Assembly: GCA_905187695.1 (NCBI GenBank)
Contig: CAJJIY010000025.1
Location: 1 to 19,080 of the forward strand
DNA length: 19,080 nt
Source of the DNA: an uncultured Eubacteriales bacterium
Lineage (GTDB): Bacteria > Bacillota > Clostridia > Oscillospirales > CAG-272
Reading direction: 5' to 3'
In this document: positions 14,937 through 19,080 of the stretch, in pieces
Layout of the letters: each line of letters starts with the position of its first letter
Position numbering within the stretch: the first letter of the stretch is position 1
The notes under the pieces: model-generated
Database searches by the model: none
Seen by the model: only the letters and a program-made list of their open reading frames with translations
What the model was told of the DNA's origin: nothing
Translations under genes and position numbers: made by a program

Positions 14937-15436
14937 CAAACATTAAAATTTCTGACTCAGCCGGACGATGCTTGATACCGGCCCCCGATTACTTCTTGGG
15001 AGCCTTTGCGCCGTATTTGGAACGGCTCTGCTTACGGTTTGCAACGCCCTGTGCGTCCAGAGTGCCGCGGATGATGTGGTAACGAACACCAGGCAGATCA
15101 CGGACACGGCCGCCTCTGATAAGGACAACCGAGTGCTCCTGCAGGTTGTGACCGACACCGGGAATATAGGTGGTGGCTTCCAGACCGTTGGTCAGACGAA
15201 CACGCGCGATTTTACGCAGTGCGGAGTTCGGCTTCTTCGGGCTGGTCGTAGACACCTTCGTGCAAACGCCTCTTCTCTGAGGTGCGCTCTGGTCGGTCAG
15301 TTCGTTGTTCAGTGAATTGAAGCCCTTCTGCAGAATCGGTGCTTTGGACTTGTACACTTTGTCACTACGGCCCTGTCTGACAAGCTGATTAAAGGTTGGC
15401 ATTTTTCTCCTCCTTCTTGAAAAATTTTAATGTTTG
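14937..15436. repeat. 15-bp inverted repeat flanking rpsL
   Basis: CAAACATTAAAATTT at 14937-14951 (rpsL-rpsG gap) is the exact reverse complement of AAATTTTAATGTTTG at 15422-15436 (rpsL 5' leader). In the minus-strand mRNA the two arms could pair and close a loop containing the whole rpsL gene; the upstream arm ends about 20 nt before the rpsL start codon. Confidence 0.7.
14989..15402 (-). CDS. rpsL: 30S ribosomal protein S12
   Basis: A 137-residue decoding-centre protein, about the usual length for Firmicutes. Signatures: MPTFNQLVRQGR at the start, TSPKKPNSALRKIARVRL with the PKKPNSA segment unaltered, YIPGVGHNLQEHSVVLIRGGRV and DLPGVRYHIIRGTLD, ending in RSKYGAKAPKK. The unaltered Lys in PKKPN is the form found in streptomycin-sensitive strains of other species. 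Start: AAGGAGG lies about 6 nt before ATG 15402. It is the first gene of the str operon and is preceded by a perfect-consensus promoter. The rpoBC genes that often precede it in Firmicutes are absent; a sugar isomerase-like gene with its own terminator lies upstream. Confidence 0.98.
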   Translation of the reverse strand: MPTFNQLVRQGRSDKVYKSKAPILQKGFNSLNNELTDQSAPQRRGVCTKVSTTSPKKPNSALRKIARVRLTNGLEATTYIPGVGHNLQEHSVVLIRGGRVRDLPGVRYHIIRGTLDAQGVANRKQSRSKYGAKAPKK

Positions 15437-15476
15437 CCGCAAAAAGGCATAGTTTGCTCTTTGACGGTTACAATTT

Positions 15477-15505
15477 ATTATATCACGCGCTTTTCTTTCT
15501 GTCAA
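15477..15505 (-). promoter_or_regulatory. Perfect sigma-A consensus promoter of the str operon
   Basis: TTGACA (15505-15500), exactly 17 bp, then TATAAT (15482-15477) on the minus strand, giving a leader of about 70 nt before rpsL. The leader has a small hairpin, TGCC/GGCA near 15436-15450. Confidence 0.95.
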
Positions 15506-15612
15506 GAATCCTTTTTTACAGCCGAAAAATTCTCCCTTTTGCACAATTATTTCCTTTCGCGTCAGATATTTTACACACTTTTTGTAAAAAATATACAGTC
15601 AAAAGCAGAAAG

Positions 15613-15636
15613 GCCGCCCTCTTTGCAAAGGGCGGC
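15613..15636 (-). terminator. Terminator of the TIM-barrel gene
   Basis: GCCGCCCT (15613-15620) pairs with AGGGCGGC (15629-15636) around CTTTGCAA. On the minus strand it is followed by CUUUCUGCUUUU, an imperfect U-tract, and lies 15 nt after the stop at 15652. Confidence 0.8.
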
Positions 15637-15651
15637 TCCGAACCGCACCGA

Positions 15652-16509
15652 TCAATTGTCGGCCATCACTTTTTTAAGATAATCAAAGGCGGTCCTGATG
15701 TCCGCGATGGGGTTGTCGCCCACTTCCCTTTCAATGGTGAGGAAGCCGCGATAGCCGATCGCTTCCAGTTCTTTCAGATAGGCCGGGAACGGCACAGCGC
15801 CCATGCCGAGCGGCACTTCTTCAAAATAGCGCTGATTGCGGCACTCCTCCGGGATTGGATGAACCACACGATAAACATATTCGGGATTGGATTCCTTCAG
15901 CTTTACGCCGTCTTTGGCGTGCGTATGCACAATGTAGGGCGCAAGCAATCTGACCGATTCCACCGGGTCTTCCCCGATGACCATCCGGAGGTTAGCCGGG
16001 TCAAGGTTGACGGCTACACCGTCCGAACCGAGAGAATCCAAAAATGCGCGTAGCCGTCCGGCGGGCTCCGGGCCGGTCTCCACCGCAAAATGAGAGCCAT
16101 GGCTCTTGGCGTAATCCGCCAGTTTGAAGCAGGCCTCCTGCATGATCTGATAGCGCGGATGCTCCGGATCCTCCGGAACAACGCCGATGTGGGTGGTGAT
16201 GATGTTGGTGCCGAGATCATTGGCCAAATCAAGGATCCGCTTGGACTTTTCAATGAGCAAGGAATTCTTTTCGGCATCGCCGAAGCCTTGCCCCAAATCG
16301 CCGCAAAGTGCCGAAAAAACCAGTCCCGCGTCCTCCACCTCACGGCGCAGTGCACGACGGTCACCCGCTGTAAGATTTTCGGGTGCGTTTTCGCCCATGG
16401 TGGCATACATCTGAATACCGGCCGCACCCAGTTCGGCCGCCGCGCTGATTGCGGCACTGCGCTCCAGACGGAAAGATTCCAAAATCACACCAATCGGAAA
16501 CCGAAACAT
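15652..16509 (-). CDS. Sugar phosphate isomerase/epimerase family protein (xylose isomerase-like TIM barrel)
   Basis: A 285-residue protein of the AP-endonuclease-2/xylose isomerase-like barrel family, which includes sugar isomerases, epimerases and inosose dehydratases. Candidate metal ligands sit at the ends of successive strands: Glu144 (FAVETGPE), Asp170 (VAVNLDPAN), His197 (YIVHTHAKD) and Glu260 (FLTIEREVG). The N-terminal FPIGVILESF strand and THIGVVPED (106-114) also fit. The substrate cannot be read from the sequence, and no sugar kinase, transporter or dehydrogenase lies beside it. Start: AAAGGAG lies 7 nt before ATG 16509. It is a single-gene unit with its own promoter and terminator. 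Confidence 0.9.
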   Translation of the reverse strand: MFRFPIGVILESFRLERSAAISAAAELGAAGIQMYATMGENAPENLTAGDRRALRREVEDAGLVFSALCGDLGQGFGDAEKNSLLIEKSKRILDLANDLGTNIITTHIGVVPEDPEHPRYQIMQEACFKLADYAKSHGSHFAVETGPEPAGRLRAFLDSLGSDGVAVNLDPANLRMVIGEDPVESVRLLAPYIVHTHAKDGVKLKESNPEYVYRVVHPIPEECRNQRYFEEVPLGMGAVPFPAYLKELEAIGYRGFLTIEREVGDNPIADIRTAFDYLKKVMADN

Positions 16510-16542
16510 ATTTTTACTCCTTTCAAAAGATCTCCAAAATCA

Positions 16543-16571
16543 ATTATAGCGGGGCCCGGGTAGAAAGTAAA
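16543..16571 (-). promoter_or_regulatory. Promoter of the TIM-barrel gene
   Basis: TTTACT (16571-16566), a 17-bp spacer and consensus TATAAT (16548-16543) on the minus strand. The -35 matches consensus at 4 of 6 positions. The GC-rich spacer contains CCCGGGCCCC. Confidence 0.75.
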
Positions 16572-16609
16572 TGTGTTTTTAGACATATCTTCTTTGAAAT
16601 CGGGCATTA

Positions 16610-18925
16610 TTAAATTTCAAGAATTCGTTGGGCCGCCTCGGTCGGATTCAGCCGGTCCACGGCATAGGCATGACGCAACAGTTCGGGCGGAATGTAAGGA
16701 TCGAATTTGTCAAAAAGCGGGCACTCCCCTTTTCCGACCAACATTTCCGGGTCAATGCCCGTACCAAGCGCCCGGCGCAGAGCCGATCTCAGTTCATCCG
16801 ATTCTTTTTCACACCTGAAAGTGATGAAATAGCATCCTTCAAAGGAAAGGCCGGAAATGCCAAGCTCACCGGCATGACAAGAGAGAAAGCGGCGAAGCGT
16901 GCGGAAAGAGCGCGTTCCCAGCCACGGAAAAAGGCAATAGGCAGAAGGACCGATGGTCAGAAGCATATGGTCGGTCATACCGGTGTTCCGCGCCAGATGT
17001 CGGGCGGTTTCCAGACGCTTGGCGGCGTTGGGCTTCAGATATGGATATACGGTGTCTTCCGTCAACACCTGCCGCATACGGGTGAGAATTTTCGTATGGA
17101 TCTCTCCGTAATCGCCCGGCCAGGAAACCTCCATCTTTCCGCTGACCGGATGTACATAGACCAGTTTGCGGCGCACATCCAATTCTTCCACTTCCCAGAC
17201 CCGTCCGGCCAGCGCAAATCGGTCACCGACCGGTGGCGGCGTGGTGATCGTGCCGATCTCCTCGGCACTTCCCTTTTCGGGATCGCTGGCGCGGACGGTA
17301 AAATCCTCGCTGTCCTTAAACACGGCATAAAACTGAAAACTGCGCAAAAGCCGCTCTCCCGCCAGTCCCACGATAAGGCCCTTTTCTTCGGTCATTTCGA
17401 GATATTCATTGCGTATCATGGAAAGAAGCAGCGCGCGGTAGATCTCTTTTTCCACTGCCGCAAACGGCGGAAGCGAAAGCACCCGGGCCGCCAGTTCTTT
17501 GGGACGCAATTCGCCGGACGCGCAAAGAGTACTGAGCGTCTGATGAAAAAGCAGGCTCAAGGGCATTTTTTTCTGTCGCGCCGGTTCGATAAAGCGTTCT
17601 TCCAGATAAAGCTGGATAATGGCGATCGCCCGGAGAAGTCCAAAGGGAATGAGTTGCGGCAAAGGCGCGTTGGGGAGTGGATCCTCCTCACGGAATACCA
17701 TCATCATTTCGGGCGGTGCGCCTCTCCGGCCGGATCGGCCCAGGCGTTGCAGGAAGGAGGAGACGGTGTTGGGGGCATCCATCTGGATGACACGCGAAAG
17801 ACGCCCGATGTCCACACCCAGCTCCAGAGTCACGGTGGCACAGGTGGTATAGTATTCTTCGTTTTTTTTGATCTTTTCTTCCGCCTCTTCCCGCAGAGCG
17901 GCGGACAGGTTGCCGTGGTGGATGAGAAAACGGTCGGGCTCTCCCTTCCGCTCCGCCAGCTGTCTTAAGGCAGCGGTGACGCTTTCGGTTTCCTCTCTGG
18001 AATTGGAAAAAACCAGACAGCTTCTGTTTTCGGTGCAACGGTACACATATTCATAGCCGGCATCAAAATTCACAGCCCCGTTGTCGTCTTTTTTCTCTAT
18101 GGGCTCCTTGGAAACGGCAGAGTCCAAAAAGCCCTCTTGCAGGTGGCTTTCGCCGGATGCCTCCGGCATGCGCCCCTTGGGAAAAACGGCCGTGCCCTCT
18201 TCGCTTTGATCCTGAAGCCTGGAGGTGGGAACGAAAAAGTGCTCAATGCCCAAACGCCACACCGGGTGTTCCTCATCGGACCGGGTAAAGCGGACATTCT
18301 TGGTGCTTCCCCCGGAGAGCCAGCGGGCGGCGGCGGCACGGTCGCCGATGGTGGCGGAAAGACCGATCCTGCGGGGCGGACAGAGGAGAAGCCGCTCCAG
18401 ACGGACCAGTTGGCAGAGAATCTGCCGGCCCCGGTCGGTGCCCATCAAGGAATGCACTTCATCGATCACCACGAACCGCAGGTCGCCAAAAAGCCTCGGC
18501 AGGTCGTTTTGCCGGTTGATGAGCATACTCTCCAAGCTTTCCGGGGTGATTTGCAGGATCCCTTTGGGGTCCTTCAGGGCTTTGGCCTTGTGGGAGGAAG
18601 AAACATCTCCGTGCCAGTGGGTAAGAGGAATGCTGCCGGCTGCAAGAAGCTCGGAAAGCCGTTCAAACTGGTCGTTGATCAAGCTTTTCAGGGGAGCGAT
18701 GTACAGCACCCCGAAACTGCCGGGCGGGTCGTTGAGAAGCTCTGAAATGATGGGGAAAAAGGCCGCTTCGGTTTTTCCGGAGGCGGTGGAGGAGCAGATG
18801 AGAAGGTGGTCGGCAGAGTCAAAAATGGCTGTTGCCGCCTCTTCCTGAACCGAACGAAGCTCGCTCCAGCCCTTTGAATAAATATAGTCCTGAATCAGCG
18901 GAGCATAGCGATCAAATGCACTCAA
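16610..18925 (-). CDS. Lhr-like DEVH-box helicase (superfamily 2)
   Basis: A 771-residue ATP-dependent helicase with the layout of Lhr-type enzymes, likely in DNA repair or RNA/DNA remodelling. Motif I SSTASGKTEA (45-54), Ia APLKSL (77-82), II DEVH (155-158), III SATIGD (190-195), IV-V region CLVFSNSREETE (303-314) and TLELGVDIG (366-374), and VI QRLGRSGRRG (393-402). A winged-helix/Lhr-like C-terminal region follows (about 420-771). Residues about 232-285 form a charged, low-complexity insert between the RecA domains. Start: TTG 18925 with AAAGGAG 6 nt upstream; the open frame extends to the window edge, but the codons before have no such signal and run through a tandem repeat. The 3' end falls in a weak TTGAAAT/ATTTCAA hairpin without a U-tract. 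No partner gene is visible. Confidence 0.9.
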   Translation of the reverse strand: MSAFDRYAPLIQDYIYSKGWSELRSVQEEAATAIFDSADHLLICSSTASGKTEAAFFPIISELLNDPPGSFGVLYIAPLKSLINDQFERLSELLAAGSIPLTHWHGDVSSSHKAKALKDPKGILQITPESLESMLINRQNDLPRLFGDLRFVVIDEVHSLMGTDRGRQILCQLVRLERLLLCPPRRIGLSATIGDRAAAARWLSGGSTKNVRFTRSDEEHPVWRLGIEHFFVPTSRLQDQSEEGTAVFPKGRMPEASGESHLQEGFLDSAVSKEPIEKKDDNGAVNFDAGYEYVYRCTENRSCLVFSNSREETESVTAALRQLAERKGEPDRFLIHHGNLSAALREEAEEKIKKNEEYYTTCATVTLELGVDIGRLSRVIQMDAPNTVSSFLQRLGRSGRRGAPPEMMMVFREEDPLPNAPLPQLIPFGLLRAIAIIQLYLEERFIEPARQKKMPLSLLFHQTLSTLCASGELRPKELAARVLSLPPFAAVEKEIYRALLLSMIRNEYLEMTEEKGLIVGLAGERLLRSFQFYAVFKDSEDFTVRASDPEKGSAEEIGTITTPPPVGDRFALAGRVWEVEELDVRRKLVYVHPVSGKMEVSWPGDYGEIHTKILTRMRQVLTEDTVYPYLKPNAAKRLETARHLARNTGMTDHMLLTIGPSAYCLFPWLGTRSFRTLRRFLSCHAGELGISGLSFEGCYFITFRCEKESDELRSALRRALGTGIDPEMLVGKGECPLFDKFDPYIPPELLRHAYAVDRLNPTEAAQRILEI

Positions 18926-18939
18926 CGGATACTCCTTTC

Positions 18940-18955
18940 CCCTCTTCAGAGAGGG
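18940..18955 (-). other. Small hairpin beside the helicase ribosome binding site
   Basis: CCCTCT (18940-18945) pairs with AGAGGG (18950-18955) with a 4-nt loop, ending directly upstream of the GGAAAGGAG ribosome binding site. It may influence translation initiation; no other role is evident. Confidence 0.4.
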
Positions 18956-19017
18956 CTTCCTATTTTTCCAGGCAGAAGTTCTCCCGGAACGGTGCGGATG
19001 GCCAAAAGATTGCGCAA

Positions 19018-19054
19018 CTGCAAAAACACAGAGCAATCTGCAAAAACACAGAGC
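19018..19054. repeat. Two tandem copies of a 17-bp repeat
   Basis: CTGCAAAAACACAGAGC occurs at 19018-19034 and 19038-19054 with AAT between (20-bp period). It lies upstream of the helicase gene near the window edge. No promoter could be placed with confidence in 18926-19080. Confidence 0.9.
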
Positions 19055-19080
19055 CGTTTGCGAAGCACTGCTTGCTAAAA

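Noticed and set aside
16594..16620. TTGAAAT/ATTTCAA hairpin as a helicase terminator
   Set aside because: AT-rich 7-bp stem with no U-tract; too weak to call.
16628..17968. 446-codon plus-strand frame opposite the helicase
   Set aside because: Antisense to conserved helicase motifs; no ribosome binding site and no domain.
1..19080. CRISPR array, tRNA or rRNA genes, transposase or phage genes
   Set aside because: No regularly spaced repeats, cloverleaf or rRNA-like stretches, or mobile-element proteins are visible in the intergenic regions.

Overview
The window looks like a chromosomal segment of a Gram-positive Firmicute, most probably a Clostridia member (an Oscillospirales-type genome would fit, by inference). 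The reasons are strong GGAGG ribosome binding sites, TTG/GTG starts, several sigma-A-type promoters with 17-bp spacers, a SAM-I (S-box) leader on metK, an FMN leader on an ECF-type riboflavin transporter gene, the rpsL-rpsG-fusA-tuf order, and EF-G/S12 sequence features typical of clostridia. Nearly all genes are on the minus strand, so transcription runs from high to low coordinates. There is no CRISPR array, tRNA, rRNA, transposase or phage gene.

Read in the direction of transcription: (a) 19080-16610 holds an Lhr-like DEVH helicase starting at TTG, with a short tandem repeat upstream. (b) 16571-15613 is a monocistronic sugar phosphate isomerase/epimerase-type TIM barrel with its own promoter and terminator. 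(c) 15505-10950 is the str operon rpsL-rpsG-fusA-tuf, driven by a perfect-consensus promoter and ending in a GC-rich hairpin without a U-tract. (d) 10923-9541 is an FMN riboswitch unit with ribU and a COG2426-type small export protein. (e) 9512-4781 is a SAM-I riboswitch unit: metK, a 94-residue membrane protein of unknown function, recD2 and comF, tightly packed. (f) 4763-2146 holds a divergent MreB-like gene with its own promoter, then pepD, each followed by a hairpin terminator. (g) 1-1998 is the accessory end: an AlbA_2/winged-helix regulator with a good promoter and repeated operator-like boxes, the first codons of another gene cut by the window edge, and on the plus strand a 3' remnant of a MATE efflux gene with its terminator.

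Most of the window is housekeeping: translation, SAM synthesis, DNA repair or competence, dipeptide use and vitamin uptake. I see no clear new multi-gene system. The points most worth a second look are the regulatory architecture (compact SAM-I aptamer, FMN leader with both a terminator and a Shine-Dalgarno-masking hairpin, a 15-bp inverted repeat flanking rpsL), the degenerate nucleotide-binding loop of the MreB-like protein, the pairing of ribU with a putative exporter under FMN control, and the probably self-regulated AlbA_2 locus next to a broken transporter gene.
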